Shown: positions 49,229 to 58,642 of the stretch, one piece after another
How positions within the stretch are numbered: the first letter of the stretch is position 1
Layout: each line of letters opens with the position of its first letter
DNA from: Klebsiella quasipneumoniae subsp. quasipneumoniae
GTDB lineage: Bacteria; Pseudomonadota; Gammaproteobacteria; Enterobacterales; Enterobacteriaceae
NCBI RefSeq assembly: GCF_020525925.1
Contig: NZ_CP084876.1
Location: 3,596,001 to 3,660,000, forward strand
Reading direction: 5' to 3'
Length of the DNA: 64,000 nt
Notes under the pieces: model-generated
What the model was told of the DNA's origin: nothing
Seen by the model: only the letters and a program-made list of their open reading frames with translations
Database searches by the model: none
Translations under genes and position numbers: made by a program

Positions 49229-50512
49229 ATGAACACATATTCCGTTTCCCGTCTGGCGCTGGCGCTGGCCTTCGGCGTGACGCTGTCCGCCTGTAGCTCG
49301 ACGCCTGCCGATCAACAGCCCTCAACGCAGACTGCACCGGGCACCACCGCGCGTCCCATTCTGAACGCCGATGAAGCGAAAAACTTTACCCCGGCGGCCT
49401 ATTTCCAGTCGCTGAACCCCAATGCCGCGGCCTGGACGCCGTCCGCCATCAGCCTGCCGGCGCAACCTGACTTTATCGTCGGCCCGGCGGGAACCCAGGG
49501 CGTGACCCATACCACCGTCCAGGCAGCGGTGGATGCGGCAATTGCCCGCCACTCTAACCGTCGCCTGTTTATCGCCATCATGCCGGGCGAATACCCGGGC
49601 ACCGTCTACGTTCCGGCGGCGCCGGGCGCCCTGACCCTGTATGGTACCGGCGATAAACCGATCGACGTGAAGATCAGCGAAGCCATTGATTCCGAAATGG
49701 ATCGCAACACCTGGCGTCGTCTGGTCAATCCGGGTGGCAAATACATGCCGGGCAAACCAGCGTGGTATATGTTCGACAGCTGCCAGAGCAAATCCACCGC
49801 CACCGTCGGCGTGATGTGCTCCGCGGTCTTCTGGTCGCAGAATAACGGCCTGCAGCTGCAGAACCTGACCATCGCCAACAACCTGGGCGACAGCGTCGAT
49901 GCCGGCACCCACCAGGCCGTTGCCCTGCGCAGCGATGGTGACCAGGTGCAGATTGATAAAGTGAACATTCTTGGCCGCCAGAACACCTTCTTCGTGACCA
50001 ACAGCGGCGTGCAGAACCGTCTGCAGGACAACCGTCAGACCCGCACCCTGGTGACGAACAGCTATATTGAAGGCGACGTGGATATCGTTTCTGGCCGCGG
50101 CGCCGTGGTGTTTGATAACACCGACTTCCGCGTGGTGAACTCGCGTACTCAGAAAGAAGCCTACGTCTTCGCGCCGGCCACCCTGAAGAGCGTGACCTAC
50201 GGCTTCCTGGCGACCAACAGCCGCTTCACCGCCTCCGGGGATAACGTCGCGCAGCTCGGCCGCGCGCTGGACGTTGACGGCAACAGCAACGGCCAGGTCG
50301 TGATCCGCGACAGCGCCATCAATGAAGGCTTTAACATCGCCCAGCCGTGGGCGGCGGCGGTAGGCTCCGGCCGTCCGTTCAGCGGCAACACCGGCAGCGC
50401 GGATGACAAAGGCAATCTGCAGCGCAACCTCAACGACAACGGCTTCAACCGTATGTGGGAATATAACAACCGCGGCGTGGGAAGCAGCGTGGTCGCCGAG
50501 CCGAAACAGTAA
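49229..50512 (+). CDS. ybhC: YbhC, pectinesterase-fold outer-membrane lipoprotein
   Basis: A 427-residue lipoprotein. The signal peptide ends in a lipobox (VTLSACSS, Cys about 22). The rest is the pectin methylesterase right-handed beta-helix: TTVQAAVDAAIARHSNRRLF, NNLGDSVDAGTHQAVALRSD, GRQNTFFVTNSG, YIEGDVDIVSGRGAVVFDNT. E. coli YbhC keeps the fold but is reported as an acyl-CoA thioesterase-like lipoprotein, not an active pectinesterase. A leader hairpin (49173-49198) precedes it. Two hairpins follow, the second a terminator. Confidence 0.92.
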   Translation: MNTYSVSRLALALAFGVTLSACSSTPADQQPSTQTAPGTTARPILNADEAKNFTPAAYFQSLNPNAAAWTPSAISLPAQPDFIVGPAGTQGVTHTTVQAAVDAAIARHSNRRLFIAIMPGEYPGTVYVPAAPGALTLYGTGDKPIDVKISEAIDSEMDRNTWRRLVNPGGKYMPGKPAWYMFDSCQSKSTATVGVMCSAVFWSQNNGLQLQNLTIANNLGDSVDAGTHQAVALRSDGDQVQIDKVNILGRQNTFFVTNSGVQNRLQDNRQTRTLVTNSYIEGDVDIVSGRGAVVFDNTDFRVVNSRTQKEAYVFAPATLKSVTYGFLATNSRFTASGDNVAQLGRALDVDGNSNGQVVIRDSAINEGFNIAQPWAAAVGSGRPFSGNTGSADDKGNLQRNLNDNGFNRMWEYNNRGVGSSVVAEPKQ

Positions 50513-50589
50513 CGCGCAACAAGCGTGAACCATAATAAAAGAGAGGGCGATGCCCTCTCTCAGACTGCTGACAACGTGCAATCTTCAGG

Positions 50590-50696
50590 AATTGCCCGGC
50601 GGCGCTGCGCTTGCGCGGGCCTACAGCTAACTGCATAACGGTTTGATATTGAAGTCTTTCGTAGGCCGGGTAAGGCGAATGCCGCCACCCGGCAGA
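50590..50696. repeat. BIME between ybhC and the P-type ATPase gene
   Basis: TTGCCCGGCGGCGCTGCGCT at 50591-50610 and the inverted GTAGGCCGGGTAAGGCGAAT near 50662 with GCCGCCACCCGGC form a REP pair like those at 21.8 and 40.2 kb. Confidence 0.8.
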
Positions 50697-50736
50697 AATG
50701 CGAGCACAATGACGAAACAGGTTTGTCGTCAGCCAG

Positions 50737-50766
50737 AGAGGGGGCGATGCCCCCTCTTTCCTTTTT
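50737..50766 (+). terminator. rho-independent terminator downstream of ybhC
   Basis: AGAGGGGGC at 50737-50745 pairs with GCCCCCTCT at 50749-50757, followed by a T-rich TTCCTTTTT. A near-identical hairpin without the T run, AGAGAGGGC-GAT-GCCCTCTCT, lies at 50540-50560, closer to the ybhC stop. Confidence 0.8.
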
Positions 50767-50785
50767 CGTTCAACGCTTCACGCCG

Positions 50786-53473
50786 TCAGGCGGTTCGCCA
50801 TTTGCGGGTCAGCGGTTTTTCCAGCTCCACAATCAGGAACATGGCGAAGCCGATGATAAAGGTGATCACCCAGTAGCGGAACGGCAGCCCGGTGGTGCCG
50901 AACAGCATCTGCATAAACGGCGCATAGATAATCAGCAGCTGCAGCACCAGCAGCACGCCGCTAACGATCCAGATCCCTTTGTTAGCCAGCAGACCTTTGG
51001 TCAACGAGAAACCATCCGACACGCGGCAGTTCAGCATATAGAACCACTGGGCGGTGACCAGAGTCTGCAACAGCACGGTACGGATAAACTCCGGCGAATA
51101 GCCGCGGGGCTGCAGCCAGGCTTCGAGAATAAAAGCGCTGACCGCAATCATCGACCCCACAAACGCCACGCGCCAGATGGCAAAGCCGTCCATCACGTGC
51201 AGTTTCGGGTCGCGCGGCGGCCGCCGCATAATATTTTTCTCACCGGCTTCAAACGCCAGACCAAACGACAGCGTGGCAGAGGTGGCCATGTTCATCCACA
51301 GGATCAGCACCGGCGTCAGCGGCAGTACGTTGCCCGCCAGCAGCGCGATCACGATCAGTAACCCCTGCGCAAGGTTGGTCGGCATGACAAAAAGAATGGT
51401 TTTTTTCAGGTTGTCATACACCCGGCGCCCCTCGCGGACCGCGCTGGCGATGGTGGCGAAGTTGTCATCGGTCAGCACCATATCGGCGGCTTCCTTGGTC
51501 ACTTCGGTCCCCTTGATCCCCATCGCCACGCCGACGTCAGCCTGCTTCAGCGCCGGGGCATCGTTCACCCCGTCTCCGGTCATGCCGACAATCTCTTTCT
51601 TGCTCTGCAGAGCCTGCACCAGACGGAACTTATCTTCCGGGCTGGTGCGGGCGAAGATATCGTACTGCTGCGCGGCCACGCTCAGCTGCGCGTCGTCCAT
51701 CACCTCCAGCTCGCGCCCGGTAATGGCGTTCCCCGCATTGCCAATCCCCAGCATTTTGCCGATGCTCATCGCCGTTTGCGGGTGGTCGCCGGTGATCATC
51801 TTCACGCGGATCCCGGCCTGCAGGCAGTCGGCAATCGCCGTGATCGCTTCCGGACGCGGCGGATCCATCATCCCGGCAACCCCTAATAAAATGACCCCCT
51901 GCTGTAGATCCTGATGGGTCAGCTCGGTCTGGCCTGCGGCAGCCGGCTTCCAGGCCGCGGCCACCATTCGCAGCCCCTCCCGGGCGTACTCTTCAATTTT
52001 GCTTTCCCAGTACGGGAGATCCAGCGGCTGCAACCCGCTGTCGCTCTGCTGATACTGGCACAGGCGGAACAGAACATCCGGCGCGCCGGTGACCAGCACC
52101 ACCTCCTCTTCGCCCAGCCGGTAAAGCGTCGACATGTATTTATATTGCGAATCAAAAGGAATTTTACTGCGCAACTCGCTGGGCTGCGGCGGCAGGGTTA
52201 TCTTCGCCGCCAGCACCTTCAATGCCCCCTCGGTGGGGCCGCCGGTGATTTTCCACAGCCCGCTTTCCTCTTTGATAAGCTGGCTGTCGTTACACAGATC
52301 GATGGTGCGCAGATAGCGCTCAAGAAGCGATCCTGGCGCCACCGCAACCGGCGTCGGGTCGTCGATAGCATGGATTTTACCGACCGGCTCATAGCTGTCC
52401 CCTTCCACCCGATAGACGCTGTCCGCGGTGATCACCGCCTTCACCGTCATTTCGTTCATGGTCAGGGTCCCGGTTTTATCCGAACAGATAACGGTCATCG
52501 CGCCGAGGGTTTCTACCGTCGGCAGCTTGCGGATAATCGCTTTCTGGCGGGCCATCGCCTGCACGCCGAGCGACAGAATAATCGAGATAATCGCCGGCAC
52601 CCCTTCCGGGACCGAGGCCACCGCGAGGCTAATCAACGACAGCATCAGTTCGGAGACCGGCATATCACGGAACAGCAGGCTAAAGACGAACAGCGCTGCC
52701 ATCATCACCAGAATCAGGATGAAGATGGCTTTGCCCAGCTTGTCCATCTGCACCAGCAGCGGCGTGCGGTGCTTCTCAATGCCCGCCATCATTTGGTTGA
52801 TGTGGCCCAGCTCGGTATCGCCGCCGGTGGCCACCACGATCCCTTTCCCCGCCCCTGAGCTGACGGTGGTCCCGGAAAACAACAGGTTGCTGCGATCGCC
52901 GAGCGGTAAATCGCCGCTTAGCGGCTCGGTGGTTTTTTCCACCACCGTCGACTCGCCGGTGAGGATCGCCTCTTCCACCCGCAGGTTGTGCGCCTCAATC
53001 ACCCGTAAATCGGCGGGGATACGGTCGCCGGCGCGGATCACCACGATATCGCCGGGTACCAGCGAGGTGGTGGGGATGGTTTCATGGTTGCCCTGTCGGA
53101 TCACCACCGCCTCGCTGGACAGCATATTGCGGATACTCTGCAGCGATTTTTCCGCATTACTCTCCTGAATGAAGCCGATCAGCGCATTGACCACCGCCAC
53201 CGCGAGGATCACTGACATGTCGATCCAGTGGCCCATTACCGCCTTCAGCAGCGCCGCCGCCAGCAGAACGTAGATCAGCACATCGTTAAAATGCACAATA
53301 AAACGCAGCCAGGCGGGTTTACCCGGCTTCTGCGGCAGGGCGTTTTCGCCATACTGCTGCAGGCGCGTGGCCGCCTCTGTTCCGCTAATCCCGTCCGGCG
53401 AACTCTGTACGCTGGCGAGCGTCTCCTCGACGGAGCGCTGATAATAGGGCGCCCCCGGTTTATCTGTATTCAT
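50786..53473 (-). CDS. P-type cation-transporting ATPase (P2A-like)
   Basis: An 895-residue P-type ATPase with the P2-type layout: about ten helices, actuator motif LTGES (171-175), helix 4 motif PEGVP (289-293), phosphorylation site SDKTGTLT (Asp332), KMITGDHPQTA, and hinge TGDGVNDAPALKQADVGVAM. In helix 6 the segment reads MNMATSATLSFGLAFE; calcium pumps have NLVTDG here, so the key Asp is replaced by Ser. The transported ion is therefore uncertain. It lies 51 bases after a universal stress protein gene on the same strand. Confidence 0.88.
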   Translation of the reverse strand: MNTDKPGAPYYQRSVEETLASVQSSPDGISGTEAATRLQQYGENALPQKPGKPAWLRFIVHFNDVLIYVLLAAALLKAVMGHWIDMSVILAVAVVNALIGFIQESNAEKSLQSIRNMLSSEAVVIRQGNHETIPTTSLVPGDIVVIRAGDRIPADLRVIEAHNLRVEEAILTGESTVVEKTTEPLSGDLPLGDRSNLLFSGTTVSSGAGKGIVVATGGDTELGHINQMMAGIEKHRTPLLVQMDKLGKAIFILILVMMAALFVFSLLFRDMPVSELMLSLISLAVASVPEGVPAIISIILSLGVQAMARQKAIIRKLPTVETLGAMTVICSDKTGTLTMNEMTVKAVITADSVYRVEGDSYEPVGKIHAIDDPTPVAVAPGSLLERYLRTIDLCNDSQLIKEESGLWKITGGPTEGALKVLAAKITLPPQPSELRSKIPFDSQYKYMSTLYRLGEEEVVLVTGAPDVLFRLCQYQQSDSGLQPLDLPYWESKIEEYAREGLRMVAAAWKPAAAGQTELTHQDLQQGVILLGVAGMMDPPRPEAITAIADCLQAGIRVKMITGDHPQTAMSIGKMLGIGNAGNAITGRELEVMDDAQLSVAAQQYDIFARTSPEDKFRLVQALQSKKEIVGMTGDGVNDAPALKQADVGVAMGIKGTEVTKEAADMVLTDDNFATIASAVREGRRVYDNLKKTILFVMPTNLAQGLLIVIALLAGNVLPLTPVLILWMNMATSATLSFGLAFEAGEKNIMRRPPRDPKLHVMDGFAIWRVAFVGSMIAVSAFILEAWLQPRGYSPEFIRTVLLQTLVTAQWFYMLNCRVSDGFSLTKGLLANKGIWIVSGVLLVLQLLIIYAPFMQMLFGTTGLPFRYWVITFIIGFAMFLIVELEKPLTRKWRTA

Positions 53474-53524
53474 ACTCTCTCCCTCGATTTCTGAAGCGGA
53501 AGTCAGGACGACATCCCGCCGTCA

Positions 53525-53956
53525 TCAGCGCACAACGAAAACCGGTACATGGGCATAGCGCACGATATTGGCCGCTTCCGAGCCCAGCAGGTGAGTCTGA
53601 ATCCCCGGATTGCGCGAACCGACAATCACCACGTCCGCTTGTAGCTCATCGGCCAGAGCAATCACTTGATCGCGAACATTGCCACTGCGCACATAAAGAT
53701 GGCTGGCGTCTTCCGCAAGGCCATTTTTTTTGACCAGCTCAGTCAGTTTTTCCTTAGCGGTATTAATCAAATGGTCTTCCATCTTTCGCGCATCAGAGAT
53801 AAATCCGCGCGTTAACACCGGAGAGAATGCCGGAATGACATGGACAAGATGAATTTGCCCGGAAGAATGCTGGGCGAGGAATTTCGCATGAGAGAGGGCT
53901 TTGTCGGCCAGGCCTGCATCAAACACGTCAACGGGAACAACGATATTTTTATACAT
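53525..53956 (-). CDS. universal stress protein (UspA/UspF family)
   Basis: A 143-residue single-domain Usp. It starts MYKNIVVPVDVFDAGLADKA and ends with the nucleotide-binding signature VGSRNPGIQTHLLGSEAANI followed by VRYAHVPVFVVR, the G-x2-G-x9-G-S/T type motif of ATP-binding Usps. It is upstream of the P-type ATPase in the same direction and likely shares its transcript. The gap ahead of it is AT-rich and carries its promoter. Confidence 0.9.
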   Translation of the reverse strand: MYKNIVVPVDVFDAGLADKALSHAKFLAQHSSGQIHLVHVIPAFSPVLTRGFISDARKMEDHLINTAKEKLTELVKKNGLAEDASHLYVRSGNVRDQVIALADELQADVVIVGSRNPGIQTHLLGSEAANIVRYAHVPVFVVR

Positions 53957-54325
53957 GAGATAATCCTTTTATTACCAATACAATGCGTAGTGATGAATAA
54001 CCCCATACTTGGGGAGGAACGAAATCTCAACAACAGAAGCGGCGAGCGGAATAGATGTTATTAAACGTAGCACAGGAAAATTAACATTAGAAAATGACGG
54101 ATTAATAGACTGAAAAATATTATAAAAACCATATATTCCCTGCAGATCTCCTGCGTTTTCCCCAACAGTGCCGCTGCCGCTCGCGGTATGCTCTTTTTTA
54201 ACACTTCACCTTTTCTCCGACTATGCTGATTACAAGCAGGAGTGCCGCTCCGAATGTCCGGTGGTCACCGTGGGGGCCGAATTAAATGACATTCGCGGTT
54301 CGGGTGGGAGTAAAGGGAGAAAATC
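53957..54325. other. 369-base AT-rich intergenic region
   Basis: This is the divergent control region between the Usp-ATPase unit and the efflux locus. It is AT-rich from about 54055 to 54135 (ATTATAAAAACCATATATTC near 54118). I see no gene, terminator or palindrome I can support in it. Confidence 0.6.
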
Positions 54326-54436
54326 ATGTTTGGTTATAGCCTGTTACGTCTGGGATTATTTGTCGCGCTGGCCATTGTCGCCTGCACGCTGGTGGGACTA
54401 TTCACCTATCTGGTTGTCGCCGCCCTCGCCGAATAA
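54326..54436 (+). CDS. 36-residue single-helix membrane peptide upstream of the RND operon
   Basis: The frame reads MFGYSLLRLGLFVALAIVAC followed by TLVGLFTYLVVAALAE and TAA. GGGAG lies 7 bases ahead of the ATG at 54326. The whole middle is one hydrophobic helix. It ends 54 bases before the RND adaptor gene on the same strand. By size and position it could be an accessory peptide of the pump, as AcrZ is for AcrB, or an independent small protein. I do not recognise it. Confidence 0.55.
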   Translation: MFGYSLLRLGLFVALAIVACTLVGLFTYLVVAALAE

Positions 54437-54490
54437 GCGTGCGCCGCGTAATAAAAATGTAAAATAAATCCTGAATCTGAGGGGAATACT

Positions 54491-55576
54491 GTGAACCGTT
54501 ATTTTTCTCTCATCCCGGTTGTTATTTTATTTACAACCGCTTGCGATCAGAAATCGCCGTCCGTCGAGTCCGCCCCGCGCATGGTCAAGGTGGCGCAGGT
54601 GACCGCCGTGGGCAATACCCAGCAGCGAACATTTCCGGCACGTATCGAGTCTGGCGACTCCACCGAGCTGTCGTTTAAGCGGGGGGGCCAGGTGGAATCG
54701 CTGGATATTCGCCAGGGGGCGACCATCGCCCAGGGGCAAACGCTGGCGCGCCTGAATGCCCGCGAGGCCCAACAGCGGGTCAATGAACGACAAACGGCGG
54801 CTACGCTCGCCCAGCGTCAGTTTGATCGCTTCCAGACCCTGGCGGGACGTCAGGCGATTTCCCAGGCGGAGATGGACGTGCAGCGCGCCAATCGCGATGC
54901 CGCCAACGCGGCCTTAAAAATCGCCCGTGAAGAGCTGGCGCAAATGAGCCTCACCGCGCCCTTCGGCGGGATTGCCGCCGGCGTGCATATCCGCAACCAT
55001 CAGGTGGTCGCCGCCGGCCAGCCGGTGATCACCCTGACGCGTACCGACCTGCTGGATGTGGTCTTCAGCATTCCCGAAAATCTGTTCACCTCCCTGGATA
55101 TCCGCAATACCGCCTACCGCCCCGTCGTCAGGATCAATACCCTGCCGGGCCGCGAATTTACGGCGGAATACAAAGAGCATACCGGCAGCAGCGACAACAG
55201 CACCCTTACCTGGCAGATCATTTTAACCATGCCGCGGCCGGATGATTTTCCCACCGTCGGCGGGGTCAGCGGCACCGTGACGGTCAATCTCGGCAATTTA
55301 CCGGCCAGCGCCGGAAGGGAAACGCTTATGGTGCCGGTAGAGGCGGTGTTTAACCCGGATAACCGGCCGAAGAATGAACCGGTCGTCTGGGTGGTAAAAG
55401 GCGACAACGCGCATCGGTTTCTTGAGGAGCGCAAGGTCACGGTCGGCGAGGTGACCTCGCAGGGAGTGGCCATCACCGACGGTCTCCGCGCGGGTGAAGA
55501 GGTGGTCGCGGCGGGCGTGAGCGAGCTGCATGCCGGGCAGCCGGTGCGGATCTGGACGCGTGAACGAGGATTATAA
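54491..55576 (+). CDS. RND efflux periplasmic adaptor lipoprotein
   Basis: A 361-residue membrane fusion protein. A lipobox-like end of the signal peptide (FTTACDQK) suggests lipid anchoring. The lipoyl halves lie near 58-80 (GGQVESLDIRQGATIAQGQT) and 165-190, around an alpha-hairpin (QQRVNERQTAATLAQRQFDR; AISQAEMDVQRANRDAANAA). A beta-barrel and a membrane-proximal domain follow. It ends immediately before the ATG of the pump gene. Confidence 0.88.
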   Translation: MNRYFSLIPVVILFTTACDQKSPSVESAPRMVKVAQVTAVGNTQQRTFPARIESGDSTELSFKRGGQVESLDIRQGATIAQGQTLARLNAREAQQRVNERQTAATLAQRQFDRFQTLAGRQAISQAEMDVQRANRDAANAALKIAREELAQMSLTAPFGGIAAGVHIRNHQVVAAGQPVITLTRTDLLDVVFSIPENLFTSLDIRNTAYRPVVRINTLPGREFTAEYKEHTGSSDNSTLTWQIILTMPRPDDFPTVGGVSGTVTVNLGNLPASAGRETLMVPVEAVFNPDNRPKNEPVVWVVKGDNAHRFLEERKVTVGEVTSQGVAITDGLRAGEEVVAAGVSELHAGQPVRIWTRERGL

Positions 55577-58500
55577 ATGGACATTTCCCGTCAGTTTATT
55601 AATAACCCGACCCGCGTCTGGTTAGCCATTCTGCTGCTGGGGGTGGGTGGTCTGTTCGCCCTGCTCAATATCGGCCGTCTGGAAGATCCTGCCTTCACCA
55701 TTAAAACGGCGGTGATCGTGACCCACTACCCGGGCGCGTCCGCTCAACAGGTGGAGGAGGAGGTGACCCTGCCGCTGGAAAACGCGATTCAGCAGCTTCC
55801 CTCACTGGATAACGTCAGCTCCATCTCCTCAAATGGCTTATCGCAAATTACGGTGAATATCGCTTCGCAGTACCATTCCAGCGAGCTGCCGCAAATCTGG
55901 GATGAGCTACGTCGCCGCGTCGGTGACGCCAGCCGACTTTTCCCCCCTGGCGTAGTGACCCCCTTCGTCAACGATGACTTTGGCGATGTGTTTGGCTTTT
56001 TCTTCGCTATCTCGGGCGACAGTTTTACCAACCCCGAGCTGGTGCGCTATGCCGAACAGCTGCGTCGGGAGCTGGTGCTGGTTCCTGGCGTCGGTAAAGT
56101 CGCTATCGGCGGCGTCATTCCGCAACAGATCAATGTTGATATCTCGCTGGCGAAAATGGCGGCGCGCGGGATCACGCTCAACCAGCTCGCCGCTATCCTG
56201 ACCCGGCTCAACGTGGTGTCCAGCGCCGGAGAGATCCGCGTTGGCAGCGAATCGATCCGCCTACACCCCACCGGGGAGTTTCAGAGCATCGATGAACTGG
56301 GGGATCTGCTGGTCAGTCCTCATGGCGCCAGCGCCACCACCCGACTGCGGGATATTGCCACGCTGTCGCGCGGGCTGACTGACTCGCCGTCCAGTATTTA
56401 TCATGCCAACGGCCGCCAGGCGGTGACCATGGGGGTCTCTTTTATTCCTGGCGTCAACGTCATTGACGTCGGGCACGCCCTTGAAGCCCGCCTCCAGCAG
56501 ATGGCCGCCGACAAACCGGCGGGTATCGACATCGCCATTTTTTACGATCAGGCGGCTGAGGTCGCCCACTCGGTCAATGGCTTTATTACCAACTTCCTGA
56601 TGGCCCTGGCGATCGTGGTCGGCGTGCTGCTGGTGTTCATGGGAGTACGCAGCGGGATCATTATCGCCCTGTCGCTGGCGCTCAACGTCCTCGGCACCCT
56701 GCTTATCATGTTTGTCTGGGGGATCGAGTTACAGCGGATCTCCCTCGGGGCGCTGATCATCGCCCTGAGTATGCTGGTGGATAATGCCATTGTCATTGTC
56801 GAAGGGGTGCTGATCGCCCGCCAGCAAGGATCGCCGCTGCTGGGCGCCATTAACTATGTGATCCGCCGCTCCGCCCTGCCGCTGCTCGGCGCCACGGTCA
56901 TCGCCATCCTCGCCTTCGCGCCGATTGGCCTCTCGCAGGACTCCACCGGAGAGTATTGCAAATCCCTGTTCCAGGTGCTGCTGATCTCCCTGATGCTCAG
57001 CTGGTTCTCCGCCCTGACCATCACTCCGGTGCTCATTAAGTGGTGGTTGTTTAAACACGCCCCGCCGGCCGCCGCGCCGGCGGAGAAAGCCGATCCCTAC
57101 CGCGGCCGCTTTTACCGTGGCTATCAGCAGACGCTGAGAATACTGCTGCAGCAAAAGACCCTGACCCTGGTGCTGATGGGCGCCCTGCTGGCCGCGGCGA
57201 TCTGGGGCTTCACCTTCGTGCGGCAGAATTTCTTTCCGTCATCGAATACGCCCATTTTCTTTGTCGACCTGTGGCTGCCCTACGGTACCGATATTAACGC
57301 CACCGAGCAGATGACCCGCGATATTGAGCGGTCGATCGCCGGCCAGCCGGGGGTGGTCACCACCGTCGCCACCATTGGCCAGGGCAGTATGCGTTTTATT
57401 CTTACCTACAGCGGTCAGCGGCAGTACAGCAACTACGCGCAGATTATGGTGCGGATGGACGACCAGCGCGGCATCGCCCCCGTCACCCGCCACGTCGAAA
57501 CCTGGATCGCCAGAAACTACCCGCAGGTGAACGCCAGCACCAAACGCATTATGTTCGGCCCCTCCGGGGATAGCGCGATTGAAGTGCGCATTAAGGGCCC
57601 TGACCCGGATACGCTGCGCGCGCTGGCCAGTCAGGTGAGCGATATTCTCGCTGAGGATCCGGCGACCGACAGCGTGCGTAACGACTGGCAGAACCGCAGC
57701 AAGGTGATCCGCCCGCAGTACTCCCTAGCGCTGGGGCGCGAGCTGGGGGTGGATAAACAGGACATTGATAACGCGCTGGAGATGAATTTCTCCGGCAGTC
57801 GCGCCGGGTTATATCGCGAGGGCGCCGATCTGCTGCCGGTGATCGTCCGGCCGCCGGCAGCGGAGCGACAGGATGCCAACCATCTGCATAACGTGCTGGT
57901 CTGGAGCCAGAGCCGCCAGCAGTATATCCCGTTGAGTAACGTCATCCATGGCTTCTCCCTGGAGTGGGAAGATCCCTTGATTCTCCGCCGGGATCGCACC
58001 CGGGTGCTGACGGTCCAGACCGATCCCAGCCCGCAAAGCGGCCAAACCTCGGGTGATATTCTCGCCCGGGTGAAACCGCGCATTGACGCATTGACGCTGC
58101 CGCATGGCTATCGCATCGAATGGGGCGGCGATGCCGAGAACTCCAGTGAAGCACAGCAAGGGCTGTTCACGACCCTGCCGCTTGGCTATCTGGTGATGTT
58201 TATCATTACGGTGCTGATGTTCAGTTCGCTGAAAAACGCTGTCGCCATCTGGCTGACCGTCCCGCTGGCGCTGATCGGCGTCACGCCCGGCTTTTTGCTG
58301 ACCGGCATCCCCTTCGGCTTTATGGCCTTAATCGGCCTTCTCAGCCTCAGCGGCATGCTGATCCGCAACGGCATTGTGCTGGTGGAAGAGATAGAGCAAC
58401 AAAAACAGGAGAAAGATCAACGACAAGCGATCATTGATGCGGCAACATCTCGTCTGCGGCCGATCCTGCTGACCGCCTTCACCACCGTGCTTGGCCTTGC

Positions 58501-58642
58501 CCCGCTGCTGCGCGATGTTTTTTTCCAGAGTATGGCAGTGGTGATTATGTTCGGTCTGGCCTTCGCCACCGTGCTAACGTTGCTGGTTCTGCCGGTGATT
58601 TACGCCTGCTTTCACCATAAGGATATGACGCCTCAACGATGA
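55577..58642 (+). CDS. RND-family efflux transporter permease
   Basis: A 1021-residue RND pump with 12 helices and two large periplasmic loops. LEDPAFTIKTAVIVTHYPGA and QVEEEVTLPLENAIQQLPSL mark the start of loop 1. Helix 4 reads LSMLVDNAIVIVEGV, with one Asp in the proton-relay position where AcrB has two. GLLSLSGMLIRNGIVLVEEI is the equivalent of helix 10. It most resembles the VexH/MexV-like branch rather than AcrB. No outer-membrane channel gene is present, so TolC may serve. Its stop overlaps the acyltransferase start (ATGA). Confidence 0.9.
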   Translation: MDISRQFINNPTRVWLAILLLGVGGLFALLNIGRLEDPAFTIKTAVIVTHYPGASAQQVEEEVTLPLENAIQQLPSLDNVSSISSNGLSQITVNIASQYHSSELPQIWDELRRRVGDASRLFPPGVVTPFVNDDFGDVFGFFFAISGDSFTNPELVRYAEQLRRELVLVPGVGKVAIGGVIPQQINVDISLAKMAARGITLNQLAAILTRLNVVSSAGEIRVGSESIRLHPTGEFQSIDELGDLLVSPHGASATTRLRDIATLSRGLTDSPSSIYHANGRQAVTMGVSFIPGVNVIDVGHALEARLQQMAADKPAGIDIAIFYDQAAEVAHSVNGFITNFLMALAIVVGVLLVFMGVRSGIIIALSLALNVLGTLLIMFVWGIELQRISLGALIIALSMLVDNAIVIVEGVLIARQQGSPLLGAINYVIRRSALPLLGATVIAILAFAPIGLSQDSTGEYCKSLFQVLLISLMLSWFSALTITPVLIKWWLFKHAPPAAAPAEKADPYRGRFYRGYQQTLRILLQQKTLTLVLMGALLAAAIWGFTFVRQNFFPSSNTPIFFVDLWLPYGTDINATEQMTRDIERSIAGQPGVVTTVATIGQGSMRFILTYSGQRQYSNYAQIMVRMDDQRGIAPVTRHVETWIARNYPQVNASTKRIMFGPSGDSAIEVRIKGPDPDTLRALASQVSDILAEDPATDSVRNDWQNRSKVIRPQYSLALGRELGVDKQDIDNALEMNFSGSRAGLYREGADLLPVIVRPPAAERQDANHLHNVLVWSQSRQQYIPLSNVIHGFSLEWEDPLILRRDRTRVLTVQTDPSPQSGQTSGDILARVKPRIDALTLPHGYRIEWGGDAENSSEAQQGLFTTLPLGYLVMFIITVLMFSSLKNAVAIWLTVPLALIGVTPGFLLTGIPFGFMALIGLLSLSGMLIRNGIVLVEEIEQQKQEKDQRQAIIDAATSRLRPILLTAFTTVLGLAPLLRDVFFQSMAVVIMFGLAFATVLTLLVLPVIYACFHHKDMTPQR

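Noticed and set aside
49322..50581. 419-codon open frame antisense to ybhC
   Set aside because: A mirror of the ybhC coding pattern with no domain or start signal; ybhC itself is a clear lipoprotein gene.
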